Positions 1-7,860 of a stretch of DNA of 64,000 nt are shown piece by piece. The notes under the pieces were generated by a model. The model had not been told where the DNA came from, searched no databases, and was given only the letters and a program-made list of their open reading frames with translations. The stretch comes from Ornithinibacillus sp. 4-3 (GTDB lineage Bacteria; Bacillota; Bacilli; Bacillales; Amphibacillaceae). The stretch covers positions 716,001 to 780,000 of the forward strand of contig NZ_CP162599.1 in the NCBI RefSeq assembly GCF_040958695.1, written 5' to 3'. The number at the start of each line of letters is the position of its first letter. Position 1 is the first letter of the stretch. A program made the position numbers and the translations under genes.

Positions 1-101
1 AGTTTTTTCGATAGTTCATATCCATAAGCAGGGCCTTTTTCGATAACTGCCAATACACAACCATCAAGAATTCCCTTTAATAGCTGACTTCTTGTTGACA
101 T
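1..101 (-). CDS. PadR-family transcriptional regulator, N-terminal part (runs off the window)
   Basis: The minus strand reads MSTRSQLLKGILDGCVLAV, then IEKGPAYGYELSKK, to the window edge. This is the first winged-helix segment of PadR repressors (LLKG.LDGC.L followed by YGYEL). The ATG at 99-101 is preceded by a strong GGGGAGG ribosome binding site. Only about 33 residues are visible, so the effector region and partner genes cannot be judged. Three near-identical 21-bp palindromes lie directly upstream (122-215) and are probably its own operators. Confidence 0.75.
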   Translation of the reverse strand, partial: MSTRSQLLKGILDGCVLAVIEKGPAYGYELSKK

Positions 102-121
102 AAACGTCCTCCCCTCGTTAT

Positions 122-215
122 CTAACTTGTTATACATGGTAGTGAAGTAAAAAAATAACTACTTGACTATACAAGGTAGCGAATGAATAAAACACTACTT
201 TGCATAACAAAGTAG
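122..215. promoter_or_regulatory. Three tandem 21-bp palindromic operators upstream of the padR gene
   Basis: Three 21-bp palindromes lie at 122-142, 159-179 and 195-215. Their 8-bp arms are CTAACTTG/CATGGTAG, CTACTTGA/CAAGGTAG and CTACTTTG/CAAAGTAG, each with a 5-bp centre. The third is perfect. Start-to-start spacing is 37 and 36 bp. Position just upstream of the PadR start suggests autoregulation; that is inference. Confidence 0.6.
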
Positions 216-1023
216 CTAAACTTAGTTTATACTTTTTTTGGGTGCCATGTCAAATACAAAATCGTGTAATCAGGATTTTTTAATTTTAAAAGATTAATTT
301 TTTGCTTCTCCTTTTGCAACTATTTTTACAGTTGTGAAGGAGAAGAACCGTATGATAACTAGGCCGAAGGAATATTTTCTAAACATTAAATTGTTAAATA
401 TGATTCAGGGCTGACAATTAAAGCTATACGAAAAACATGAAATATTAAAATCAAAGCTTATGTTTTCATTATAAATGTTAGGGTATATAAATAAATAGCA
501 TTTCTCCATCCCAATTTTTATCTACCAATAATGTATTAACCATTATTAAGGGTATGAAAAAATCAATTTCTATTTTTCATAACGATATGTAAATCAAAAA
601 TAAAATCGAATAACAACAATCTCTAACAAGTTTTTAATTTTGTTTAAGGATATATATGCTAAAGTGTGGGAAAATTCCGACATTATCTGTAGTAGCTTCA
701 AAGTTTAGTGCAAGTCATCCATCACGTTTCTTTCCAATTTACTTTTTCGTATCTATATGAGGTTTGAGGTAGACAAAGTAGCATAGAATACCTCGTTTTA
801 AACTTTCCGCATTTATATATCAAATAAAATATCATTCATATCGTAAACAAACCCCTTAAATATTTGTTGCATGGTTGATACATTTATTTATCATTTCTCT
901 ATAGCTTTAAAATGGAGTAATTTTATGGATTTAATAGGGATTAATTAAAGATGAGAAATTTTAAAAACATGAAGAGTGATTCAATTTATCATTGATCATT
1001 GCTGAAAAAAGGAGGGCGTTTAA
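216..1023. other. Long gene-free region upstream of the osmoprotectant operon
   Basis: No convincing gene was found in these 800 bases, which are very AT-rich. The one clear structure is an imperfect inverted repeat, CTTCTCCTTTTGCAACT at 305-321 against AGTTGTGAAGGAGAAG at 330-345. No T-run follows it on either strand, so it is not a typical terminator. The end of the region must carry the promoter of the downstream operon, but no confident -35/-10 pair was identified. Confidence 0.4.
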
Positions 1024-1677
1024 ATGAATGAATATTTAGAATATGTAAGTATTAATGCTTCCTATATATGGGGGCTTACTATTCAACATATTGAACTCGT
1101 AGGAATAGCAATTATTATTGCGGTGATTATTGGTGTTTCTATAGGTATTTACTTAACAACTAATGAGGATTTAGCCGAAACTGTTTTAGCTGTGGCTTCC
1201 ATCATGCTAACCATTCCAAGTATTGCTTTGTTTGGGATAATGATTCCTATCTTTTCATTAATCAATCAAGGGATTGGGTTTGTGCCATCATTAGTCGCGC
1301 TTGTATTGTATTCGCAGCTTCCTATTATTCGTAATACATATTCAGCGATTAAAAATGTAGATCCAGCTGTGATAGATGCAGCTAATGGTGTAGGAATGAA
1401 GCGAGGACAAAGATTGTTCCGTGTTGAAATTCCAAATGCATTACCTGTCATTATGGCTGGAATACGCACAGCAGTAGTAATGAATATAGGAATAAGTGTT
1501 ATTGCTGCGTTTATTGGTGCTGGCGGACTTGGTACTTTGATTGTACAAGGAATCACGCGAACTGATATGTATTCCATTGTTACAGGTGCGCTAGTGGTAT
1601 CTCTACTCGCAATTGTTGCAGATACCATGCTACTCTTCGTCCAGAAGTGGATGACACCAAGAGGATTAGCAAAATAA
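1024..1677 (+). CDS. opuCB: OpuC-type osmoprotectant ABC transporter permease
   Basis: This 217-residue inner-membrane permease belongs to the glycine betaine/choline/carnitine (OpuB/OpuC, ProW-like) family. It has about five to six hydrophobic segments. The binding-protein-dependent permease loop appears as DAANGVGM...EIPNALPVIMAGIRTA, followed by GAGGLGTLIVQG. The ATG at 1024 follows an AAAGGAGGG site. It is the first of four co-directional genes (permease, ATPase, permease, lipoprotein) with gaps of 22 bp or less. Family knowledge: two such permeases pair with one ATPase. Assignment to OpuC rather than OpuB rests on the two-permease layout. Confidence 0.85.
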   Translation: MNEYLEYVSINASYIWGLTIQHIELVGIAIIIAVIIGVSIGIYLTTNEDLAETVLAVASIMLTIPSIALFGIMIPIFSLINQGIGFVPSLVALVLYSQLPIIRNTYSAIKNVDPAVIDAANGVGMKRGQRLFRVEIPNALPVIMAGIRTAVVMNIGISVIAAFIGAGGLGTLIVQGITRTDMYSIVTGALVVSLLAIVADTMLLFVQKWMTPRGLAK

Positions 1678-1698
1678 TATTGTGAAAAGGGTGAGTGT

Positions 1699-2706
1699 AT
1701 GATTTCATTTAAAAATGTATCTAAAACATATACAGGAAGTGAAAAAGCTGTAAATGATGTGAGCTTTGAAGTAGAAAAAGGTGAAATTATTATTCTTCTT
1801 GGACCATCAGGCTGTGGGAAAACGACATTGCTCCGCATGGTGAACCGTTTGGAGACCATCAGTGAAGGGGAGATTTTCATTAATGGAGAAAATGTAAACG
1901 ATTTAAATGAAATTGAACTTCGACGAAAAATTGGATATGTGATCCAAAGCAACGGTCTTTTTCCAAATATGACTATTGAAGAAAATGTAACCATTGTTCC
2001 AGATCTATTGGGATGGGATAAAGAGAAAAAGCGGGAGCGCTATAAAGAATTGATGCAGTTAATTGGTTTAGATCCAAAGGAATATAGAAAACGTTCTCCT
2101 TATGAGTTGTCGGGAGGTCAGCAGCAAAGAATTGGTGTTATTAGGGCTCTTGCCGCAAATCCACCGGTTATGCTGATGGATGAACCATTTGGGGCACTAG
2201 ATCCGTTGATTCGTGAAAAAATACAAGATGAATTTTTACAAATCCAGCGTGAAGTGAACAAGACTGTTCTATTTGTTAGCCATGATATTGATGAGGCAAT
2301 TAAAATGGCGGATAAAATTGTGCTTATGCGTAATGGGGAGATTATGCAATTTGGAACTCCTACAGAAATATTGATACGTCCAAAAAATAATTATGTCTCA
2401 CAATTTATAGGGAGAGATCGAGCAATTAAACATCTTAGTTTGCGAACAATAGCTCAATTAAACGAAGAAATTGAACTTATAGACATCGATCAATCCATTG
2501 TTGATTCTAAAAAAGTAAGTATTCATGAAAATTTAAAGGATACACTTGTAACGTTATTGAATCAGGAAGCAGACCAGCTGATTGTGCATGATGATAACGA
2601 TCAAATACAAGGTGCTATTACCATTGACCAAATTCAAAGATATTTGCATTTGGAAATGCGCCAGAAGTCATCTCAGTTTGCTGAAAAAGAGAAGGTGATG
2701 GAGTGA
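1699..2706 (+). CDS. opuCA: OpuC-type osmoprotectant ABC transporter ATP-binding protein
   Basis: This 335-residue ATPase powers osmoprotectant uptake. Walker A is GPSGCGKTT (residues 35-43), the signature is LSGGQQQR and Walker B is VMLMDEPFGALD, followed by the SHDIDEA switch region. The C-terminal ~90 residues include a CBS-like stretch (LIVHDDNDQIQGAITIDQI), as in OpuCA/OpuAA where CBS domains sense ionic strength or second messengers. Only one CBS-like repeat is obvious. The stop overlaps the next permease start (2703), suggesting translational coupling. Confidence 0.9.
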   Translation: MISFKNVSKTYTGSEKAVNDVSFEVEKGEIIILLGPSGCGKTTLLRMVNRLETISEGEIFINGENVNDLNEIELRRKIGYVIQSNGLFPNMTIEENVTIVPDLLGWDKEKKRERYKELMQLIGLDPKEYRKRSPYELSGGQQQRIGVIRALAANPPVMLMDEPFGALDPLIREKIQDEFLQIQREVNKTVLFVSHDIDEAIKMADKIVLMRNGEIMQFGTPTEILIRPKNNYVSQFIGRDRAIKHLSLRTIAQLNEEIELIDIDQSIVDSKKVSIHENLKDTLVTLLNQEADQLIVHDDNDQIQGAITIDQIQRYLHLEMRQKSSQFAEKEKVME

Positions 2707-3452
2707 GTCGTAAAAAACTTATCACTTATATCGTACGCATTTTATTGTATGTTTTGGCTTTTGGTTTCTTTATTTACGCAGCTATTAATGGGTTTTTCTC
2801 ACCAATTTATAAGGAGCCTAATACATTCTTCGTATTGGTAAGAGAACATCTTAATCTTGTCATGCTTTCTTCTTTTTTAGCTGTTGTTATTGCCTTACCT
2901 TTAGCAGTACTATTTACACGTGCGCGTTTTCGAAAATACGAATGGATTGTTTCGAACATTGCTAACGTGGCACAAACGCTTCCGAGCTTAGCAATTTTAG
3001 CACTTACGATTGGGATTTTAGGAATAGGCTTTGTGCCAGCAGTATTTGCTTTATTTATTTACTCGGTTCTTCCTATTTTTCGTAACGCAGTAGCAGGATT
3101 TAATTCCATAGATCCTAATCTCATTGATGCAGGAAAAGGTATGGGAATGAAAGCGAGCCAGATTTTTTGGAGAGTGGAGGTTCCAAATGCGGCGTACGCG
3201 ATTATTGATGGTCTCAGGACTGCGATTATTTTAAATGTTGGAACAGCTGCTTTTGCTTACTATATCGGAGGCGGGGGTCTAGGTGTCTGGATAATGACAG
3301 GTATTCAGCTTGTTGATCATGCTTATCTTATTTCAGGAGCAATCTCTGTTACACTAATGGCTATTGGATTTGACTACTTATTAAGAGGAATAGGTTACAT
3401 TGTTACCCCAAAATCGAATAGACAAATAACTAATTCAGCCACAACGACATAA
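2703..3452 (+). CDS. opuCD: OpuC-type osmoprotectant ABC transporter permease, second subunit
   Basis: This 249-residue permease is paralogous to the one at 1024. It carries the same fold and loop (DAGKGMGM...EVPNAAYAIIDGLRTA, GGGGLGVWI). It starts inside the ATPase stop region with the ribosome binding site in the ATPase C-terminus (GAGAAGGTGATGG). Together with the first permease it should form a heterodimeric membrane channel. The extra N-terminal hydrophobic segment (LLYVLAFGFFIYAAI) explains its greater length. Confidence 0.85.
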   Translation: MSRKKLITYIVRILLYVLAFGFFIYAAINGFFSPIYKEPNTFFVLVREHLNLVMLSSFLAVVIALPLAVLFTRARFRKYEWIVSNIANVAQTLPSLAILALTIGILGIGFVPAVFALFIYSVLPIFRNAVAGFNSIDPNLIDAGKGMGMKASQIFWRVEVPNAAYAIIDGLRTAIILNVGTAAFAYYIGGGGLGVWIMTGIQLVDHAYLISGAISVTLMAIGFDYLLRGIGYIVTPKSNRQITNSATTT

Positions 3453-3469
3453 AAGGAGGATGGTGAATA

Positions 3470-4378
3470 ATGATTATCATGAAACGTTCCTTCATACTTG
3501 TTTTTCTCTTCATTTTTTTAAGTGGATGTTCGGTTTTAGGTGGTGGGAGTAAGTCGATAACCATCGGTGGAAAGAACTTTACCGAGCAGTACATACTTAC
3601 ACAAATGACGTATTATTTACTTGAAGAGGAAGGCTTTCAAGTAAGGATGATGGAAAATTTGGGTTCTACACTTCTTCGTGTAGCTCTTGAAAATGGTCAG
3701 GTTACTCTTGCTTGGGATTATACTGGAACCATTTTGGTGAGTCATTTAGGGCAGGAACCGATTTCAGACCCAGATGAAGCTTTTGAAGAATTAAAACGAA
3801 TCGATAAAGCAAATGGGATTGATTGGGTAAACCCTTCAGGTGTGAATAATACATTTGCATTTGTTATGACACAAGAGCAAGCAGAAGAACTTGAGATAGA
3901 AACAATGTCTGATTTGGCAGACTATATAAATGAAAATCCAAATGAATTAACGCTGGGAACAGATGCTCAGTTTACCAATAGACCAGAAGATGGTCTGCCT
4001 GGTGTTGAAGAAGAATATGGATTTTCTTTTGGAGTAGAGAATACTGTTCTAATGGAGCCTGGCCTAGTCTATGGGGCATTACAAAACGGGGACTTGGATG
4101 TAGCAGTAGCATATGAAACAAATTCTCAAATTGAAGGATATGATTTGTTTTTATTAGAAGATGATAAAAGCTTTTTCCCTCCTTATCATGCAGCGCTTGC
4201 TATAGATGAGGAATTATTTGAACAATATCCGGAAATTGAGACCATTCTTGCACCTCTTGCAGAAAGTCTTGATAGTGAAGTGATGCGTAAGCTTAATTAT
4301 CAGGTTGACTTTGAAAGACAAAGTGTCGCTTTGGTTGCACATAATTATTTAGTGGAAAATGGTTTCTTGGAGGAATAG
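3470..4378 (+). CDS. opuCC: OpuC-type osmoprotectant-binding lipoprotein
   Basis: This 302-residue substrate-binding lipoprotein has signal peptide MIIMKRSFILVFLFIF with lipobox LSGC, then the family start GGKNFTEQYILTQ and the body typical of OpuC/OsmF proteins (WDYTGTI, PEDGLPGVEEEYGF, PPYHAALAIDEEL). It should capture quaternary ammonium osmolytes outside the membrane. The first ATG (3470) was chosen because AAAGGAGG lies 10 bp upstream; the second ATG (3479) is too far away. It is last in the operon, unlike the B. subtilis order opuCA-CB-CC-CD. A terminator follows at 4481. Confidence 0.88.
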   Translation: MIIMKRSFILVFLFIFLSGCSVLGGGSKSITIGGKNFTEQYILTQMTYYLLEEEGFQVRMMENLGSTLLRVALENGQVTLAWDYTGTILVSHLGQEPISDPDEAFEELKRIDKANGIDWVNPSGVNNTFAFVMTQEQAEELEIETMSDLADYINENPNELTLGTDAQFTNRPEDGLPGVEEEYGFSFGVENTVLMEPGLVYGALQNGDLDVAVAYETNSQIEGYDLFLLEDDKSFFPPYHAALAIDEELFEQYPEIETILAPLAESLDSEVMRKLNYQVDFERQSVALVAHNYLVENGFLEE

Positions 4379-4480
4379 AAGGGGGTTAGATATAAAGGCT
4401 TTCCAATTTTAAATATAAACTTTAGTGACTTTATATCAGAGAATTAGATTATTTACAAACATTGACTTGCTGCAAGTACA

Positions 4481-4522
4481 AAAAAATTTCCTGCCAAATT
4501 TTATTTTAGCAGGAAATTTTTT
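4481..4522. terminator. Bidirectional terminator between the opuC operon and the DUF421 gene
   Basis: Perfect 14-bp arms AAAAAATTTCCTGC (4481-4494) and GCAGGAAATTTTTT (4509-4522) carry A/T tracts on both sides. This suits termination of both convergent transcription units. Confidence 0.85.
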
Positions 4523-4536
4523 AGTGGTATTTTAAA

Positions 4537-5169
4537 TTATTTCTCTTTTTCTTCAATGTATAGCTCTCCGTTCGTGTAACTACAAACAAAAATAGATGAA
4601 AAATCTGTGTATCCCTTCGACTTTAACTGTTTGTCTAGCCATTCTTCAGTTAAACCCATAATCTGAACCTGTTCTTTCTGAATAACCCCATCAAGTATTA
4701 GAGGTAAACTAAAAGTGGATTGATCTTCGAAAACCGTTAATTCTCCTGAAGGTTCAATCAATGCAAAATGGACTTTTGAAATATCAGCAATGCCCTTATC
4801 TCTAAGTTGAGTATATAAGTCATCTAGAGTATAACCGATATTTTTCATTTTATATTGGTTACATCGCCCATTTTCAATGATTGTAGTAGGTCTTCCATCG
4901 ATGATATCCCTTGTTTTTTGAATTTTTAAGGTGATAAATGAAAGAACATATTGAATAAGAAATAACGTTAAGATCGGTGCCAGCCCTCTTATAATAGAAA
5001 TTTCAGGATCTTCTATCGCAATGACTGCTAAGTCGGCAATCATTAATGTTATCCCGATTTCCAAAACACTGATCTCTCCAAGCTCTTTCTTTCCAGTTAA
5101 TCTAAAAAAGAGGAGGATGACGAAAAACATTAGTAGTGTTCGAAATAAAATAACAGTCAATTCATCCAT
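4537..5169 (-). CDS. DUF421 (YetF/YkjA/YrbG-type) membrane protein
   Basis: A 210-residue protein beginning MDELTVILFRTLLMFFVIL. It has about three N-terminal transmembrane helices, the conserved RLTGKKELGEISVLE stretch, then a soluble C-terminal domain with RPTTIIENG and LDDLYTQLRDKGI. These are hallmarks of DUF421 proteins, a family with several Bacillus paralogues; the biochemical role is unclear to me. The start at 5169 was chosen because AAAGGAGGAG lies upstream; in-frame upstream codons lack a ribosome site. It is a single gene, convergent with opuC. Confidence 0.85.
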   Translation of the reverse strand: MDELTVILFRTLLMFFVILLFFRLTGKKELGEISVLEIGITLMIADLAVIAIEDPEISIIRGLAPILTLFLIQYVLSFITLKIQKTRDIIDGRPTTIIENGRCNQYKMKNIGYTLDDLYTQLRDKGIADISKVHFALIEPSGELTVFEDQSTFSLPLILDGVIQKEQVQIMGLTEEWLDKQLKSKGYTDFSSIFVCSYTNGELYIEEKEK

Positions 5170-5300
5170 AAATAGAGCTCCTCCTTTTATACTGATTGAA
5201 GGGATTATCATTAATGTGCGTTTTCCCTTGATTTTTATACTGGATAAGTGTTTTTTTTGATTAATCAATACGTTTTATATAATGTAGAAAGTTATTAGGA

Positions 5301-5347
5301 AAAAATTAAACAGCCTGATACCATTGGAATTTTGGTAACAGGCTGTT
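5301..5347 (-). terminator. Rho-independent terminator of the PAP2 gene
   Basis: On the minus strand AACAGCCTG (5339-5347) pairs with CAGGCTGTT (5309-5317), with further pairing in the loop. The stem is followed by a T-rich tract (5301-5308), just beyond the stop of the PAP2 gene. Confidence 0.8.
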
Positions 5348-5393
5348 ACGACTTTTTAAATATTATAGTATAATTTGTGATATATAAAACACT

Positions 5394-6074
5394 CTACAAT
5401 GATTCTCTCTCCGGCTGTTTAAACATTCTATGGAGCGGTTGTCGCACGCGGAGGTAAACTCCTATAGAAATAAATACGGCTGCTAAACCATATAAAAATC
5501 CGGCAAGTACATCTGTTGGGAAATGAACACCTAAATAGATGCGAGTGTACAATATAAAGCCAATCCAAACAAGTGTGATGAAACCGATAATTACCTTCTT
5601 CCATAATTGGGCGACAACAAGTATAAGCACCATCCCGATAAAGGCATAGAAAATAGTTGTTGCTGTAGCATGCCCACTTGGAAAGCTTTCATTTGTTTTT
5701 TCAATAAGCTGTATAAATTCCGGGCGATCTCTATCGAATAGTTTCTTTAAGACTTTTCCGCCAATCGCTGCACAAAAAAGAATCGTACCTCCGAACCAAA
5801 ATCCTTCTGTAAATTTCCGCTTGAAAAATAATACAATACAAATAATGATTGTTAAGGCGATAACAACCTTCATGCTACCAAGCTCTGTGACTTTCATGAT
5901 AAAGCTTGTTTTTCCTTCAGAGATAGACCCTTGAATCCTTTCAATCCATGATAAATCAAAGGATCTAATCCAGCTACTTTCAAAAAATACACCCCAGGCT
6001 ATTCCGCCAAATAATAATAGAAATATGATTCCTGTTATTAAAAAAGGGGCAGGAGTTAATCTTCGTGATTTCAA
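5394..6074 (-). CDS. PAP2-family membrane phosphatase
   Basis: This 226-residue membrane protein has six likely transmembrane helices. All three phosphatase motifs are present: K110-...RDRP (to ~118), PSGHATA (132-138) and TRIYLGVHFPTD (~177-188). The two catalytic histidines and the motif-3 aspartate are retained. Family members dephosphorylate undecaprenyl pyrophosphate or phosphatidylglycerol phosphate at the outer membrane face; which one is used here cannot be decided. It is a monocistronic gene with its own terminator. Confidence 0.88.
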   Translation of the reverse strand: MKSRRLTPAPFLITGIIFLLLFGGIAWGVFFESSWIRSFDLSWIERIQGSISEGKTSFIMKVTELGSMKVVIALTIIICIVLFFKRKFTEGFWFGGTILFCAAIGGKVLKKLFDRDRPEFIQLIEKTNESFPSGHATATTIFYAFIGMVLILVVAQLWKKVIIGFITLVWIGFILYTRIYLGVHFPTDVLAGFLYGLAAVFISIGVYLRVRQPLHRMFKQPERESL

Positions 6075-6238
6075 AACGAGAACCTTCTTTCTATCTTTTA
6101 CATTTAAATATTAAATTACCATTGTACATAAGAATGAGAATTTTTGCATGGAAATAAATAAAAAAGTTATGTTTATTCTTCTATATAGAAAAAAGGAAAA
6201 GGGGGGACTTTCAGTAATACAATGTTGTCAATGCAAAT

Positions 6239-6346
6239 ATGGTGAGAAAGGTTAGTGCAAAGGGGATGAGCCCTTCAAGTGTACTTCGTGTGTTTGGGAT
6301 GCTTGCACTGACTGCATATTTTGGAATGATGCATATTGGATTGTAA
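6239..6346 (+). CDS. Candidate 35-residue hydrophobic micropeptide
   Basis: An open frame from ATG 6239 would encode a positively charged start (MVRKVSAKG) and one hydrophobic helix (VFGMLALTAYFGMM). It lies in an otherwise empty ~300-bp gap between the PAP2 and VOC genes. No ribosome site is properly spaced for this ATG; a GGGGGG run lies ~33 bases upstream. The +1 frame of the same DNA is Cys-rich but interrupted by TAG. I do not recognise it and it may not be translated. Confidence 0.2.
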   Translation: MVRKVSAKGMSPSSVLRVFGMLALTAYFGMMHIGL

Positions 6347-6371
6347 GTATATAATATACTTGATTCTAATC

Positions 6372-6860
6372 TCAATTAGCAGTCGCTTTCGGCCATGCTA
6401 CCTCCAACTGAATTCCATTATTATCTATAAAAATAAAATTACGTATACTACCTTGATCGTAAATATCAGTCATAATGATATCTTCACTTTTTAGTTTTTC
6501 TCTTAAAAGAAATGCTTCTTCTTCATTCTGAACTCCAAATGCAATGTGCTGAAGGGCGCCAGGTAAAATACTATATAAGTCAGCTGCTGTTGGGTTCTCG
6601 CTTAAACGCTTCAATGCCTTGTCGCTTCTATATATTTGGGCCTTTGGATATTCGAAGAAATGAATTCCCCATGTTTCTACATTTCCAGGTTTAATAAAAC
6701 AATGTCTCCCTCGTTGCTTAAATGCTGGATAAATATTTCCAACCTGCATTCCTAAGACATGTTGATAAAAGTGTACTGTTTCATCCAAATTATTTGTTAC
6801 CAAGGCTATATGATGGATTCCTTGCCATACTATATGGTCCTTCTGTTTTTCTTTGCTCAT
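6372..6860 (-). CDS. VOC (glyoxalase/dioxygenase superfamily) protein
   Basis: A 162-residue single-unit vicinal-oxygen-chelate protein. It starts MSKEKQKDHIVWQGIHHIAL with the first metal-ligand His in HHIAL. A second paired beta-alpha-beta module ends with NGIQLEVAWP, whose Glu is the usual last metal ligand. Members include glyoxalases, ring-cleaving dioxygenases and thiol transferases, so the substrate is unknown. Start 6860 was taken because the AAAGGGTG site overlaps the upstream in-frame ATG (6878). Its promoter carries the same palindrome as the adjacent marR gene, so control by that MarR protein is likely. Confidence 0.8.
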   Translation of the reverse strand: MSKEKQKDHIVWQGIHHIALVTNNLDETVHFYQHVLGMQVGNIYPAFKQRGRHCFIKPGNVETWGIHFFEYPKAQIYRSDKALKRLSENPTAADLYSILPGALQHIAFGVQNEEEAFLLREKLKSEDIIMTDIYDQGSIRNFIFIDNNGIQLEVAWPKATAN

Positions 6861-6882
6861 GAAAATACACCCTTTCACTATA

Positions 6883-6900
6883 TAATTAGAGTTCTAATTA
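6883..6900. promoter_or_regulatory. Palindromic MarR-type operator upstream of the VOC gene
   Basis: TAATTAGA-GT-TCTAATTA is a perfect 8-bp-arm palindrome. Its core (TTAGA-nn-TCTAA) is shared with the palindrome at 7388-7409, upstream of the neighbouring marR gene. Confidence 0.65.
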
Positions 6901-6914
6901 ATTCTGAAAAAAAC

Positions 6915-7370
6915 TTACTTCTCTTCAAACAGGTTAACTAATTTAATAAGTTGGTTTTTCAACGTTTCAAATTCTTCATCTGAAAAACCTGCTTTAACTC
7001 GATCCTCAACGAGACGTGTAATATATTGTGTTTCTGTAGCCATTTTCTCTCCGTCTGCGGTGAGGAAAATTTGTTTGTAACGCGCGTCTCCAGAATAATT
7101 TTTACGTACAATTAATTGCTTTTTTTCTAATCCATTCATAAGACTGGTCACACTCGGACGCTCAATCATTAGGATTAACTCTAATTCTGATGAAGTGATT
7201 CCAGGAAAGTAATGAAGAACCCCTAACGCGTTCCACTGGGTGTGTGTCAATCCGAACGGCTTTAATTCTTTTTCAACTTCACGTCGTAAGGTACTATAGG
7301 CTATCTTAACAATTCGGCCGATTGGTCCTTGATCCCATTTCCAACTTGATGTGTTTAGATGACTATCCAT
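6915..7370 (-). CDS. MarR-family transcriptional regulator
   Basis: This 151-residue winged-helix repressor contains THTQWNALGVLHYF, then ITSSELELILMIERPSVTSLMNGLEKKQLIVR as recognition region and DARYKQIFLTADGEK as wing. The ATG at 7370 follows AAGGAGTTATCT. It lies upstream of, and in the same direction as, the VOC gene, 54 bp away. Matching palindromes sit before both genes, so it probably represses itself and the VOC gene. This resembles known MarR proteins that sense quinones or electrophiles and control VOC enzymes, but no diagnostic cysteine pattern was found. Confidence 0.85.
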   Translation of the reverse strand: MDSHLNTSSWKWDQGPIGRIVKIAYSTLRREVEKELKPFGLTHTQWNALGVLHYFPGITSSELELILMIERPSVTSLMNGLEKKQLIVRKNYSGDARYKQIFLTADGEKMATETQYITRLVEDRVKAGFSDEEFETLKNQLIKLVNLFEEK

Positions 7371-7387
7371 AGATAACTCCTTTTGAA

Positions 7388-7409
7388 ATTAGTTAGAACT
7401 CTAACTAAT
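7388..7409. promoter_or_regulatory. Palindromic operator upstream of marR
   Basis: ATTAGTTAGA-AC-TCTAACTAAT has perfect 10-bp arms (7388-7397 and 7400-7409). It lies 18 bp upstream of the MarR start and shares the TTAGA/TCTAA core with the operator before the VOC gene. Confidence 0.65.
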
Positions 7410-7605
7410 ATATATTAGTAGTGTTTTGGTGTCAAGAAACAAAAGGAATTTATACGCTCTGAAATAGATTGTATTTATAAAATTCAGCCTGTAACAATTG
7501 AACAGGGAAGTTGATATTTTAATTATGCAGGGATACTATTTAAGTAGTGAATCAGCTGAGAATTATTACAGATATACATTATCTACTAAATATGATGGTG
7601 ATAAC

Positions 7606-7800
7606 ATGACCCGAAAATTAACATTTAAACAGAAAAATTACATATCTGCTATATTGTTTATTTTAATCTTCTCTTGGTTAATCTTTATTAATTATATGGA
7701 AACAAAAAGTATAGCTTTAGGATTAATTATAATTCAGACTATATTTTTTGTATTATTTTTCCGCATCGTATATTGGTTAATAGATTGGGTGAAAAAATAG
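7606..7800 (+). CDS. Small two-helix membrane protein, unknown function
   Basis: A frame from ATG 7606 encodes 64 residues: a basic start (MTRKLTFKQKN), a helix (ISAILFILIFSWLIFI), a short loop and a second helix (IALGLIIIQTIFFVLFF). The ribosome site is weak (GATGGTGA). An in-frame TTG at 7498 would add 36 poorly conserved-looking residues, so the ATG was preferred. I do not recognise the family. It is co-directional with the methyltransferase gene 60 bp downstream. Confidence 0.4.
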   Translation: MTRKLTFKQKNYISAILFILIFSWLIFINYMETKSIALGLIIIQTIFFVLFFRIVYWLIDWVKK

Positions 7801-7860
7801 TAGAATGTACTTTAAAGAGAAGGAATAACACATTTTTAAAAGATAAAGGACTGATTAATT

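Noticed and set aside
305..345. Terminator in the region upstream of opuC
   Set aside because: The stem is plausible but no T-run follows on either strand and no gene ends nearby; kept only as an inverted repeat.
1266..1994. Long antisense frame opposite the osmoprotectant permease and ATPase
   Set aside because: It lies entirely within well-supported coding sequence of known families, has no ribosome site and no recognisable domain.
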